Below, piece after piece: positions 27,297 to 36,059 of a stretch of DNA of 64,000 bases. Numbering within the stretch: the stretch's first letter is position 1; the number at the start of each line of letters is the position of its first letter. Origin of the DNA: Haloarchaeobius sp. FL176 (GTDB taxonomy: Archaea > Halobacteriota > Halobacteria > Halobacteriales > Natrialbaceae); assembly GCF_024609245.1 (NCBI RefSeq), contig NZ_JANJYH010000002.1:186001-250000 (forward strand), read 5' to 3'. Position numbers and translations under genes: made by a program. Under the pieces are notes generated by a model. That model made no database searches and was not told the origin of the DNA. It saw nothing but the letters and a program-made list of their open reading frames with translations.

Positions 27297-28484
27297 ATGG
27301 GACTGCTGGACAGGTTGACGAGCGCACGGCTGCCGGTCGCGCTGACCGGTCTCTCCGCAGTCCTCTCCATCGCGACGGGCATCGCGAACATCGGGTCCGC
27401 TCCCGCCGGCCCGCTCTCGCCGTACATTCCCGTGGCGGTCCAGCAGACAGCTGGGTTCACCGGCGCGATGACCGGCTTCCTGCTGCTGCTGAGCGCCTAC
27501 ACGCTCCGGCGGCGACGGCGCGGCGCGTGGTACAGCGCGCTGCTGTTGCTCCCGCTGGCCGCACTGCAGGGCGTCATCCAGACCAGCCCGTACTCCTACC
27601 CGCTCGTCGTCCTGTCGCTGCTGGCGATACCGGGGCTGCTGGGCAACCGCGATCGCTTCGACCGGAAGCTCTCGCTGTCGACCTCGCAGCTGGCCGCCGG
27701 CATCATCCTCGCGAGCGTCCAGGTGTACGGCACCGTCGGCGCGTACGCGCTCCGCGACGAGTTCCCCGCCATCCGGGACGGCTCCGCGGGGCTGATCGAC
27801 GCGTTCTACTACACCATCGTCACCGCCAGCACGGTCGGGTACGGCGACGTGACGCCCGACCCCACCTCGACCCGCGGGAAGCTGTTCGGGCTCTCCGTCG
27901 TCGTCCTCGGCGTCGTGAGCTTCACGGTCGCGCTGGGGACGCTGCTCGCACCGCTGCTCGAAGCCCGGTTCCAACGCGCACTTGGGAGAATGACAGAAAC
28001 ACAGCTCGACCTGCTCGAAAACCACGTCATCGTCCTCGGCTACGGGGACCTGACCGAACCGATCCTGAACGAACTCACCGACGGCGACGTCCCCTTCGTG
28101 GTCATCGTACCGGACCAGGCGCGCGCCGCCGAGCTCTCCGACCGCGGGATGAACGTCATCACCGCCGACCCGAGCGACGAGGAGCCGCTCCGGCGGGCGC
28201 AGCTGGCCGACGCGACCGCAGTCGTCACCGCGACGAACAACGACGCGGAGGACGCCCTGGCGGTGCTGACCGCCCGCCAGCTCCGGCCGAACGTCCGCAT
28301 CGTCGCCGCGGCGACCGACCGCGAGAACGTCAAGAAGCTCAAGCGCGCCGGCGCGGACACCGTCATCAGCCCGGCGGCCATCGGCGGCCACCTGCTCGTC
28401 GAATCGGCACTCGGACGGGGCGACACCGAGGACCTCGCGGACAAGATACTGAAAGACGAGGGGCCGTCGGACCGGACGGAGTAG
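27297..28484 (+). CDS. Potassium channel with RCK (TrkA-N) domain
   Basis: The 395-residue protein has five hydrophobic segments (about 14-32, 52-70, 78-96, 100-117, 131-152), a pore helix and selectivity filter TVGYGD at residues 179-184, a final inner helix (about 198-220), and a cytoplasmic RCK domain starting VIVLGYGDLTEPIL with the nucleotide-binding Gly248/Gly250. It should be a ligand-gated potassium channel of the cytoplasmic membrane. TTTTC at 27268-27272 is 25-29 bases before the ATG. It is divergent from the TrkA-C pair, which may supply further regulatory subunits. Potassium handling is central to salt-in osmoadaptation. Confidence 0.88.
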   Translation: MGLLDRLTSARLPVALTGLSAVLSIATGIANIGSAPAGPLSPYIPVAVQQTAGFTGAMTGFLLLLSAYTLRRRRRGAWYSALLLLPLAALQGVIQTSPYSYPLVVLSLLAIPGLLGNRDRFDRKLSLSTSQLAAGIILASVQVYGTVGAYALRDEFPAIRDGSAGLIDAFYYTIVTASTVGYGDVTPDPTSTRGKLFGLSVVVLGVVSFTVALGTLLAPLLEARFQRALGRMTETQLDLLENHVIVLGYGDLTEPILNELTDGDVPFVVIVPDQARAAELSDRGMNVITADPSDEEPLRRAQLADATAVVTATNNDAEDALAVLTARQLRPNVRIVAAATDRENVKKLKRAGADTVISPAAIGGHLLVESALGRGDTEDLADKILKDEGPSDRTE

Positions 28485-28587
28485 TCGGCGAGGAGCGTCC
28501 GGAGCGTCGTCCGCGAACGATTCTGTCGCCATCACACACGTACCACCGCACAGAGACGAGTCGTCCGTTCGACGGACTCCGGCCCGC

Positions 28588-30069
28588 TCACCCGCCGCGG
28601 TGGACGATGGCCACGTCGCAGTCCACGTCCCGTAGCTTCTCGAACGTCGGTGGGGCGAGAAAGCGCGAGGCGCCGGTCCGGTCGGTGCTCGCGCCGACGA
28701 CGACGAGGTCGTGCGACGGCGCGTTCGTGCTGAGGAAGCGCTCGATGGAGTCCCGGGAGACCCGCGTCTCGAACGTGCCGTCGAACGGCTCGACGAGGTT
28801 CACCAGCATCGACTCCGCACGCCGACGGTGGCTCTCGGTGTCGATGCAGGTGCAGACGCTCACCGTCCCCGTCGCACGGGAGACGCGCTGGGCGAAGTCC
28901 AGCATCGCGTGCGCGTTGTCCCCGGGCCGTGCCACCGCGACGAGCACCCGTCGCCAGCGGCTCCGCCCGGACACCGACCGGAACGCCACCACGTCGATGG
29001 GGTCGTCGAACAGCGATTTGACGAAGGGAGAGAGACTCCCGTGGCGCTCCTCGTACGGCGTCACGACGAGGTCGCAGTTCGCCTCCTGTGCGGCCTGGAG
29101 CACCACGTTCGCGGGGCTGCCGGACTCGCTCGCGACGACGACCTCGCAGGGGACGCCGACCCTGGTCTGGATACGGCCGGCGAGGCGCTCCAGTCGCATC
29201 GCCGCCTGTCCTGCGACCTGCTCCGCCGCCTCGGTCGTCGGGTCCGTCCCGTCCGCGTCGGACGCTGCCTCCGATGCCCCCGACCCAGCCTCCTCGTCGC
29301 GACGGATGCCCGCCTCCGCCTCGGCGATCTCGCTCTCGGACACCAGGTCGAGCAGCACCACCTTCCCGGCGTCGTGGGCTGCCGCGATGTGCGCGCCGAA
29401 CATCGCCGTCTCGTCGGCGGTCTCGCCGCGGACCGGCACCAGCACGTGGTCGTCGCCCTGCGTCGTGCGGTAGAGGTACTCCGCGCGCCGGTCGTAGAAC
29501 AGCTCGCGCCAGGCGTAGAACGCCGTGGCGATGAACGTCGTCGAGACGATCACGCTCAGGACGTACTCGCCGCGCGAACCGCCCGTGAGTAGGGTCAGCA
29601 GCGCGGTCGAGAACGCCGTCGGCTCCTCCAGGTCGAGCGCCCACGTCACCGCACCGGTGAGGAAGATGCTGACCCCGGCGTCCAGCGTGCTCACCGACTG
29701 GATGCCGATACGCGTGCCACCGCTGACACCTGCCACGCCGGTGATTTCGATGGCGAGGAAGCCACACACCGCGCCGACGGTCATCCCGCCGACGAACTTC
29801 GGGGGCGAGGCGTACTTTCCCTCCGGGTCCGAGAACAGGGTGTACGTCCCCGAGGCCAGCGGGGGGAACAGCAGGAACGACAGCGCCGGCGACGCGTTCG
29901 AGATGTACGTGACGAAGGCGATGAGCAACGGGACGAACACCAGCACGGAGAGGTGCAGCAGGTTGTTCGTGTGCTCGACCCAGCGACGGAACTCACGCAG
30001 CTCGCGCCGTTCGACCCGACGGACGCGAGCGAGGAGCCGTTGGAGGCGCGCCCGCAGACCCGAGAGCAT
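28588..30069 (-). CDS. HPP-family membrane protein fused to universal-stress domains
   Basis: The 493-residue protein has an N-terminal charged helix, then four or five hydrophobic helices (about residues 38-190) containing LLFPPLASGTYTLFSDPEGKYASP split around the family's Pro-Pro and Gly-Gly motifs (KFVGGMTVGAVCGF) of HPP proteins. From about residue 220 two Usp-like alpha/beta units follow (VLVPVRGETADE and VLVAVARPGDNA), the second ending HDLVVVGASTDRTG. HPP-domain proteins include nitrite carriers in plants and cyanobacteria; in haloarchaea the substrate is unknown. TTTTCT about 28 bases before ATG 30069 supports the start. Divergent from the DUF547 gene. Confidence 0.75.
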   Translation of the reverse strand: MLSGLRARLQRLLARVRRVERRELREFRRWVEHTNNLLHLSVLVFVPLLIAFVTYISNASPALSFLLFPPLASGTYTLFSDPEGKYASPPKFVGGMTVGAVCGFLAIEITGVAGVSGGTRIGIQSVSTLDAGVSIFLTGAVTWALDLEEPTAFSTALLTLLTGGSRGEYVLSVIVSTTFIATAFYAWRELFYDRRAEYLYRTTQGDDHVLVPVRGETADETAMFGAHIAAAHDAGKVVLLDLVSESEIAEAEAGIRRDEEAGSGASEAASDADGTDPTTEAAEQVAGQAAMRLERLAGRIQTRVGVPCEVVVASESGSPANVVLQAAQEANCDLVVTPYEERHGSLSPFVKSLFDDPIDVVAFRSVSGRSRWRRVLVAVARPGDNAHAMLDFAQRVSRATGTVSVCTCIDTESHRRRAESMLVNLVEPFDGTFETRVSRDSIERFLSTNAPSHDLVVVGASTDRTGASRFLAPPTFEKLRDVDCDVAIVHRGG

Positions 30070-30172
30070 GGACCGCCGTTTCCTCCCCAGCGAGAAAACC
30101 GTTCTGTCGTGCCCCCGCCGGATACCCGCCGGTAGCCGACCGCTTTTGCCGCCGCCGTCCCAACCTCTTGGC

Positions 30173-30907
30173 ATGGCCGCCGTCGACCACGACGACCCCG
30201 TCTCGCTCGCCACCAGCTTCCTTCGAGCGGTGAAGACGGGCGACGACAGCCGCGCCCACCGCCGGGCCCTCGCCGGGCTCGACGACCGACGGCTCGCCCG
30301 CGAGCTGGACGGAGACGCCCCCCGGACCGCGTTCTGGCTCGACGTGTACAACGGCTTCGCGCAGTACCTGCTCAGGTCGAACCCGGACCGCTGGCAGAAA
30401 CGGCGGCTCCCCCCGACGCGGCCGGTCTTCACCGACGAGCTGTTCACCGTCGCCGGCCACGACCTGAGCCTCGACGACGTCGAACACGGCATCCTCCGCG
30501 GCTCGCAGTCCGGCGTCGGCCTTGGCTACCTGCCACGAATCCGCGTCGACGGGTTCGAGCGCCGCCACCGCGTCGACGAGCTCGACCCCCGACTCCACTT
30601 CGCGCTGAACTGCGGTGCCAGCTCCTGTCCCCCGGTCGCGGTGTACACCCGGGACGGCGTCGACGACGAGCTCGACCTGGCGACGGCATCGTACCTGGAG
30701 AGCGAGTGTCGCCACGACTCGACGGCGGACGTGGTGCGGGTGCCGAAACTGTTCTCGTGGTACCGCGGCGACTTCGGCGGGAAGTCGGGCGTGGTTCGGT
30801 TCTTGAGACGGTACGGCGTCGTCCCCGGCGATGCCGCGCCGTCGCTCACGTACGCAGACTACGACTGGTCGATGAAGCTCGGCAAGTTCGCCGAGCTAGA
30901 GGCGTGA
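30173..30907 (+). CDS. DUF547 protein
   Basis: The 244-residue protein matches DUF547: RTAFWLDVYNGFAQYLL near residue 43, the SLDDVEHGILRG motif, LHFALNCGASSCPPVAVY at about 143-160, and a C-terminal LRRYGVVPGDAAPSLTYADYDWS region. The conserved Asn-Cys-x-x-x-Ser-Cys-Pro and His suggest a transglutaminase-like cysteine protease or amidase fold, but no reaction has been shown for the family as far as I know. TTTTGCC at about 30144 is 29 bases before the ATG at 30173. Confidence 0.8.
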   Translation: MAAVDHDDPVSLATSFLRAVKTGDDSRAHRRALAGLDDRRLARELDGDAPRTAFWLDVYNGFAQYLLRSNPDRWQKRRLPPTRPVFTDELFTVAGHDLSLDDVEHGILRGSQSGVGLGYLPRIRVDGFERRHRVDELDPRLHFALNCGASSCPPVAVYTRDGVDDELDLATASYLESECRHDSTADVVRVPKLFSWYRGDFGGKSGVVRFLRRYGVVPGDAAPSLTYADYDWSMKLGKFAELEA

Positions 30908-30956
30908 GTGCGTCGGCAGGTCCGCCGGGAGACCGAGAACGACCGTTCGAACTGCC

Positions 30957-31688
30957 CTACTCCCGCAGCGCGCGGACGGCTTCGAGCGAGATGTCGATGG
31001 CGCGACCGACGTTGTTCTTGGCCTTCTCGGGCAGCTCCTCGTCCTCGGTCTCGGTACCCTTCTGGGTTCCCTTCACGAGGTTGCCGTCGACGGTGCAGAT
31101 GGCGCCCGCGGCGAGGCCCTTCCGACGGGCGAGCGTGAACACGGTCGCAGCCTCCATCTCGACGCTCAGGATGCCCGCCTCCTCCCAGTCAACGACGTAG
31201 TCGTCGGTCTCGGCGTAGTAGGCGTCGTCGCTGGCGATGGGGCCGACGTGGACCTCCTCGTCGTTCGCCTCGGCGCCGTCGACGAGCGCGGTCATGACGT
31301 CGAAGTCCGGGACGGCGGGGTACTCGACGGCCTCGTACCGCTTCGAGGTGCCCTCGTTCTTCGCCGCGCCGGTGGCGACGATCATGTCGCCGATCTCGAC
31401 GTCGTGCTGGAGCGCGCCGGTCGTGCCGACGCGGATGAACGTCTCGACGCCGACGTTGCTCAGCTCCTCGACGGCGATGGCGGCGGAGGGACAGCCGATG
31501 CCGGTCGAGCAGATGGTCAGGTCGACGCCCTCGTAGGTCGCGTTGACGAGTTTGTACTCCCGGTTCTCTGCGACGACCTCGTGCTCGTCGCAGTGGCCGG
31601 CGATGCGGTCCACGCGGCCCGGGTCGCCCGGGATGAGCGCGATGTCGTGTACGTCTCCCTCCTCGACGAGCAGATGCGGCTGTGTCAT
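30957..31688 (-). CDS. udp: Nucleoside phosphorylase (uridine/guanosine phosphorylase family)
   Basis: The 243-residue enzyme is of the NP-I trimeric/hexameric phosphorylase family, cleaving a nucleoside with phosphate to a base and ribose 1-phosphate. The phosphate loop GDPGRVDRIA is at residues 21-30, followed by FIRVGTTGALQHDVEIGD and the ribose-binding ILSVEMEAATVFTLARRKG. It is usually annotated as uridine phosphorylase; related haloarchaeal enzymes have been shown to act on guanosine, so base specificity is open. ATG 31688 is used; GTG 31694 lies two codons upstream. It is the last of five minus-strand genes beginning with ribose-1,5-bisphosphate isomerase. Confidence 0.88.
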   Translation of the reverse strand: MTQPHLLVEEGDVHDIALIPGDPGRVDRIAGHCDEHEVVAENREYKLVNATYEGVDLTICSTGIGCPSAAIAVEELSNVGVETFIRVGTTGALQHDVEIGDMIVATGAAKNEGTSKRYEAVEYPAVPDFDVMTALVDGAEANDEEVHVGPIASDDAYYAETDDYVVDWEEAGILSVEMEAATVFTLARRKGLAAGAICTVDGNLVKGTQKGTETEDEELPEKAKNNVGRAIDISLEAVRALRE

Positions 31689-31725
31689 ACCCACGGCTTC
31701 GCCGGAGCCCGAGAAAAAACGTTCG

Positions 31726-32163
31726 TCACGCGCCGAGCCCGAACAGCGCCACGGCCGTCACGGTGGCCCCGTAGACCACCGCCGAGAACAGCCACTGGAG
31801 GAACGTCGCCTCCTGCCGGTCGTCGTCGAAGCCCGCCGTCGGGAGCACGACGAAGCCGAAGAAGTTCATGATGAAGACGGTGAACACCGTCGCCGGGAGC
31901 ACGACGGCGGCCCACGTCCCGAACCGCGGTTCGAGCGCGACGACGGCGACGCCGAGACCGAGCCCGCCGACCACCCCCGTGCCGTGGTGGACGACCTGCG
32001 CCGCGAGGGTCGACACCGCCTCGACCGGACGGCGCTGGAGCTTCGAGGCCGCGACGGCGGCCGGGGTGAACCCTTCGGGCATGAGCACCATCGGCACGTC
32101 CATCACCAGCGCGCCGGCCAGCCCGGCAGCCACGCACACCGCGAGCGTCGTCACCGTCGACAT
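31726..32163 (-). CDS. Small four-helix membrane protein
   Basis: The 145-residue protein has four hydrophobic helices (about residues 3-30, 60-80, 86-110, 122-143) and polar loops. It has no motif I can assign. ATTAAG on the minus strand at 32188-32193 lies 25-30 bases before the ATG and may be its promoter. It ends 37 bases before the phosphorylase gene, so the two are probably cotranscribed; an accessory role in nucleoside uptake or use is only a guess from context. Confidence 0.55.
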   Translation of the reverse strand: MSTVTTLAVCVAAGLAGALVMDVPMVLMPEGFTPAAVAASKLQRRPVEAVSTLAAQVVHHGTGVVGGLGLGVAVVALEPRFGTWAAVVLPATVFTVFIMNFFGFVVLPTAGFDDDRQEATFLQWLFSAVVYGATVTAVALFGLGA

Positions 32164-32466
32164 GGCGTCGGCTTCGGGCGGTCGTGACTTAATCCCGTGG
32201 CATCAGTGCCATCCCGCAAGAACCGTTTCCGAGGATGCGTGACACCCTCCTCGACCGGGCGACAGTACCTCTCTTCGTCGACGCGTTCGAAGCGTCGATG
32301 TACCGCGTCGCCATCACACTCCTCACCGCGTTCGGCGCCAGCGCACCCGGCTACGCCGACGTGCCCTCCCGCTCCCGGTGGCAGTCGGGCTCGGAGGAGA
32401 GACGTTCGTCGCGGTGTTCCTCGCCAGACAGGTGAACTGGGGCACTGTCGACTGCCCGACCGTGAG
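32164..32466. other. 303-base gap with a possible decayed small membrane-protein gene
   Basis: A + strand frame opens at ATG 32235 (DTLLDRATVPLFVDAFEASM, then a hydrophobic ITLLTAFGASAPG) and loses protein-like character near 32360. A second frame immediately after it continues as a hydrophobic chain (PLPVAVGLGGETFVAVFLAR) up to about 32440. Together they look like one small membrane protein broken by a frameshift. No clear promoter is seen. The rest of the gap carries a minus-strand promoter at 32188-32193 and a short palindrome GGCA-TCAG-TGCC at about 32199-32210. Confidence 0.3.
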
Positions 32467-33348
32467 TCAGTACTGCTCGTCGAGGAACGTCTCGAGCTCG
32501 CTCTCCGTCGGCGCGGCGCGGGCACCCTCCTCGGCGGCCGCGAGCGCCCCGCAGGCGTTGCCGTGCTCGACGGCCCGCTCGTAGTCCTCGATTTCGAGCA
32601 ATGCCGCGACGAAGCCCGCCGCGAAGGCGTCGCCCGCGCCCGTCGTATCGACGGGGTCGACGCCGAATCCCGGGTGTTCGTACGTCGCGTCCGGCGCATG
32701 GACGACTGCGCCCTCGCTGCCGTGCTTGATGACGAGGACGCGGTCCGCGAACGCCGAGCCAGGGTACTCCGTCTCGAGAACGCTCTCCGCCTCGCGGTCG
32801 TTCAGGAACAGGATGTCGGCGGCGTCGAGCGCCCGCGAGAAGTCGCGGTCGGCGAGTCGCCGCCCCGGGTCGAAGCTGACGCGCACGCCCGCTTCCGAGG
32901 CGGTCTCTGCGAGGGCCGCCGCGGTGTCGGGGCGCTGGCTGGTCAGGTGCACGTGGTCGGCCGCGCGGACGTAGTCGGGTTCCACGTCGTCCGGGGTGAC
33001 CGCCTCGTTCGCGCCGTCGTTGCCGAGCACCGCGACCTCGCCCTGCTCGTCGACGAGCAGGTACTTCACTGCGGTCTGGCCGTCCGAGACGGTCAACAGG
33101 CTCTGGAGGTCGACGCCCGCCTCGTCGAGCTCGCGACGTGCGAGCAGGCCGTTCTCGTCGTCGCCGACGCTCCCGACGAGCCCGGTGTCGACGTTCAGCC
33201 CCGAGAGTGCGACGGCGACGTTGGCAGCACTCCCCCCACCGGACGACTGCTGTGAGCTGATCCGTGACTCGCCGTCCGGTTCGGGCAATCGGTCGACTCG
33301 GAGGGTCACGTCCCAGTTGACGTGGCCCGCGGTCACCACCTGCGGCAC
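32467..33348 (-). CDS. PfkB-family sugar kinase, candidate ribose-1-phosphate kinase
   Basis: The 293-residue protein is a PfkB/ribokinase-family kinase: SSGGGSAANVAVALSGLNVD at residues 36-55, VGSVGDDENG, and the signature DPVDTTGAGDAFAAGF with catalytic Asp240. In haloarchaea an ATP-dependent ribose-1-phosphate kinase of this family converts ribose 1-phosphate to ribose 1,5-bisphosphate; the phosphorylase below and R15P isomerase above in the same cluster support that assignment, though fructose or nucleoside kinase cannot be excluded. Translation starts at GTG 33348, which abuts the TGA of the DUF63 gene without any gap, so the two are tightly coupled. Confidence 0.82.
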   Translation of the reverse strand: MPQVVTAGHVNWDVTLRVDRLPEPDGESRISSQQSSGGGSAANVAVALSGLNVDTGLVGSVGDDENGLLARRELDEAGVDLQSLLTVSDGQTAVKYLLVDEQGEVAVLGNDGANEAVTPDDVEPDYVRAADHVHLTSQRPDTAAALAETASEAGVRVSFDPGRRLADRDFSRALDAADILFLNDREAESVLETEYPGSAFADRVLVIKHGSEGAVVHAPDATYEHPGFGVDPVDTTGAGDAFAAGFVAALLEIEDYERAVEHGNACGALAAAEEGARAAPTESELETFLDEQY

Positions 33349-34224
33349 TCAGGCCACCCCCGCGACGTGTGCGATGGCGAGTGGCACGTCCGCGGCCGTC
33401 ACGTCGCTCGACACCGCAAAGAGCAGCAGGTTGTGCAGGCCGGGGCCGAAGCCGACGGCCGCGACGAACGCCAGCGCGAGCCGGCCGTACCGGGGCTGCT
33501 CGTCGATGTACTCCTTGAACGCCGCGACGACCACGAGTGCCAGCAGCACCTTCACGAGGACGAACAGCCAGCCCGCGCCGATGGCGTCGTACGTCGGGAG
33601 CTGCTCGCCCGCCTGCAGGATGTACTTCGAGAGGACGACGCGCTCGCCCCCGCCGAGCTGGTCGTAGCCGACGGCGGTCGTGACACCATCGAGGGTGTGT
33701 GCGAAGACGACGACTGCGCCGGTGCGGCCGGCCTTGGCGGCGACCTCCGTGTAGCGCAGGCTCAACAGCACCCAGGCGACCGCCGCGACGATGGCCGCGA
33801 CGACCGCACCGATGACCGACCAGAACGGGGTGAACGTCCCGTTCTCGAGCGACGTGAGGATGGCGAACATGACGAAGGTAACGCCGAAGCCGGTCCCGAC
33901 GGTTCCCAGGCCGCGGTCGGCGTCGAAGTGCTGACGGACCGCGGCGAGGAACGTCATCAGTATCCAGGTGAGAGCCACCACCGTCGCTGTCGTGATGTAG
34001 ACCGTGAGCGTGCCGAACAGGGGTTCGATCGAGGCGGGGTAGACCTCGAGAACGTAGAGGACGTGGAGTATCGCCCCCGTGAGCATCCACGGGACGAATG
34101 CGACGGCTGTCCAGTCCGTGACGGGCGGGTGGACCGCCCAGAGTAACGCCACCACCCCGAGGAAGGCGAGCACGAGCGGCACCGCGTAGACGAGCGGCGG
34201 TAGCTCTGCCCCTGCAAGTACCAT
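33349..34224 (-). CDS. DUF63-family polytopic membrane protein
   Basis: The 291-residue protein is a member of the archaeal DUF63 family. It shows seven to eight hydrophobic helices spread across the chain, a central region with FAHTLDGVTTAVGYDQLGGG, a helix-rich GWLFVLVKVLLALVVVAAFK and an end with GFGPGLHNLLLFAVSS. No function is established. ATG 34224 is used because upstream in-frame codons lack a good start. The stop is joined directly to the PfkB kinase start (TGA-GTG), and the gene lies between R15P isomerase and the kinase, so a role in nucleoside or sugar-phosphate handling is worth considering. Confidence 0.8.
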   Translation of the reverse strand: MVLAGAELPPLVYAVPLVLAFLGVVALLWAVHPPVTDWTAVAFVPWMLTGAILHVLYVLEVYPASIEPLFGTLTVYITTATVVALTWILMTFLAAVRQHFDADRGLGTVGTGFGVTFVMFAILTSLENGTFTPFWSVIGAVVAAIVAAVAWVLLSLRYTEVAAKAGRTGAVVVFAHTLDGVTTAVGYDQLGGGERVVLSKYILQAGEQLPTYDAIGAGWLFVLVKVLLALVVVAAFKEYIDEQPRYGRLALAFVAAVGFGPGLHNLLLFAVSSDVTAADVPLAIAHVAGVA

Positions 34225-34308
34225 GGTCGCATATCGTGAGAGCAACAGGAAAGAAGGTTCCGGTAGCCTACCGTCGGAAAGTTACGCGACCGACCCGTCC
34301 TCGTCCGG

Positions 34309-35268
34309 TCACGCCTCCCACGGGCGGGCGGTGTCCCGGCCGAACAGCTCTCGCATCAGGACGACGATGCTCTCGGGCGGGAACTGTCCGCGTTCGGTGA
34401 CGATGGCGTCGACGTACCGCGGCGGTGTCACGTCGAAGGCCGGGTTCTCGACGGCGAAGCCGTCGGGGTCACCCTGGATGCGCTCGCGCTCCACGTCGTC
34501 GATGACCTCGTCCTCGTCGCGCATCTCTATCTCGACGGTGTGGCCCGTCAGCGTGTCCGGGTGCAGCTTGATCGTCTGGGCGCCGACCATGATGGGCACG
34601 CCCCGGTCGCGGGCGTTCACCGCCAGCCCCGAGGTGCCGATCTTGTTGATGACGCTCCCGTCCGCCGCGATGGAGTCCGCGCCGACGACCACGTGGTCCA
34701 CCTCGTCGAGGTACCGCCGCGCCGCGCTGTCGACGATCATGGTGACGGGGACGCCCCAGTCGCGCAGCTGCTCGGCGGTGATGTGGCCCTGCTTCCGGGG
34801 CCGGGTCTCCTTGACGATGGCCTCGATGTGCTTCCCCTGGTCGACCGCGGCCTTCACACACGACAGCGCGTCCGTCGAGTGGCAGTGGGTCATCACCACG
34901 TCGCCGTCCCGGAGCCGGTTCGCGCCGACCTCTCCGAGTCGCGCCTGGGCCTGATCGAGCTCGCGCTGGAACGCCGCGGCGCTCTCGACGGCCGTCTCGC
35001 GTAGCTCCCGGACCGTGTCGCCCTCGATGTCGGCCATCACGAACCGGAGCGCGTTCGGCAGGCTCACCGCGGTCGGTCGCGTCTCGTACAGCGTCTTCGC
35101 CGCCCTTCGGAGGTCCTCGCGGAACGCCTCGGGCGAGTCGGCGTCGGACTCCCGCGCCTGGACCGCGAGCGCGCCGGCAGCCGCGTCCGCGATGGTCGCC
35201 GCACCGCGAATCTCCATCGTCGCGATGTCGTCGGCGGTGTCGGCAACGTCCGGATGTACGTCGGTCAT
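34309..35268 (-). CDS. Ribose-1,5-bisphosphate isomerase
   Basis: The 319-residue protein is of the eIF2B-related isomerase family. It has the catalytic Cys129 in [12 protein letters not shown] and Asp198 in [12 protein letters not shown]; their 69-residue spacing equals that of the characterised archaeal R15P isomerase (Cys133/Asp202). The enzyme converts ribose 1,5-bisphosphate to ribulose 1,5-bisphosphate. [10 protein letters not shown] and [11 protein letters not shown] are further family motifs. ATG 35268 is chosen over 35277 because the AT-rich TTTTTGTG box (about 35293-35300) is 25-32 bases upstream. It heads the cluster with DUF63, PfkB kinase and phosphorylase, and is divergent from deoC. 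No Rubisco gene is in the window. Confidence 0.9.
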   Translation of the reverse strand: MTDVHPDVADTADDIATMEIRGAATIADAAAGALAVQARESDADSPEAFREDLRRAAKTLYETRPTAVSLPNALRFVMADIEGDTVRELRETAVESAAAFQRELDQAQARLGEVGANRLRDGDVVMTHCHSTDALSCVKAAVDQGKHIEAIVKETRPRKQGHITAEQLRDWGVPVTMIVDSAARRYLDEVDHVVVGADSIAADGSVINKIGTSGLAVNARDRGVPIMVGAQTIKLHPDTLTGHTVEIEMRDEDEVIDDVERERIQGDPDGFAVENPAFDVTPPRYVDAIVTERGQFPPESIVVLMRELFGRDTARPWEA

Positions 35269-35400
35269 ACCTCTCATCTCGACCGCGACGACACAAAAAT
35301 TGCGCGGCGCGAGCCGACGTCTCGGGAGGGCTACGGAGGGGTATTGACCGGTCGGCGACGACCGGCGACTACTAAACCCTCGGCCGCACAACGGGGAGCC

Positions 35401-36042
35401 ATGAACCGCGACGAACTCGCCGCGAGCATCGACCACACCGTGCTCGGCCCGGAGACGACGCTCGACGACGTCGAGCGCGTCCTCGACGAGGCCGCCGAGC
35501 ACGGCATGAACGCCTGCATCCCGCCGTGTTTCGTCGAGGAGGCGGCCGACTACGCGCCCGACGTGACGCTGGCGACGGTCATCGGCTTCCCGCACGGCAA
35601 CAACACGCCCGAGATGAAGCGCGACGAGGCCGTCGCGGCGTGGGACGACGGCGCTGACGAGCTGGACGTGGTCATCAACGTCGGCCGGCTGAAGGCGGGC
35701 GACTCGGGCACCGTCCACGACGAACTGGAGGAGCTGGTCGCCGCGGTGCCGGTGCCGGTGAAGGTAATCATCGAGACGGCGCTGCTCACCGACGAGGAGA
35801 AGCACGCCGCCTGCAAGGCCGCCGCGGACGCCGACGCCGACATGGTGAAGACCTCGACCGGCTTCGCCGACGGCGGGGCCGAGGTCGAAGACGTCGAGCT
35901 GATGAGCGAGTACCTCCCCGTGAAGGCGAGCGGCGGCGTCGGCTCGTGGGCCGACGCGAAGGCGATGTTCGACGCCGGCGCGGTGCGCATCGGCGCGTCC
36001 AGCGGCGTCGCTATCGTCGCGGACTACGAAGAAAACGAGTAG
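35401..36042 (+). CDS. deoC: Deoxyribose-phosphate aldolase
   Basis: The 213-residue class I aldolase splits 2-deoxyribose 5-phosphate into acetaldehyde and glyceraldehyde 3-phosphate. The Schiff-base lysine is Lys150 in MVKTSTGF, with Asp89 in [10 protein letters not shown] and Lys175 in [10 protein letters not shown] completing the active site. Length is normal. TAAA at 35373-35376 lies about 25-28 bases before the ATG, so it is likely leaderless. It is divergent from R15P isomerase, separated by 132 bases, placing ribose and deoxyribose salvage side by side. Confidence 0.93.
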   Translation: MNRDELAASIDHTVLGPETTLDDVERVLDEAAEHGMNACIPPCFVEEAADYAPDVTLATVIGFPHGNNTPEMKRDEAVAAWDDGADELDVVINVGRLKAGDSGTVHDELEELVAAVPVPVKVIIETALLTDEEKHAACKAAADADADMVKTSTGFADGGAEVEDVELMSEYLPVKASGGVGSWADAKAMFDAGAVRIGASSGVAIVADYEENE

Positions 36043-36059
36043 TCGGACCGCGGCTGGTT

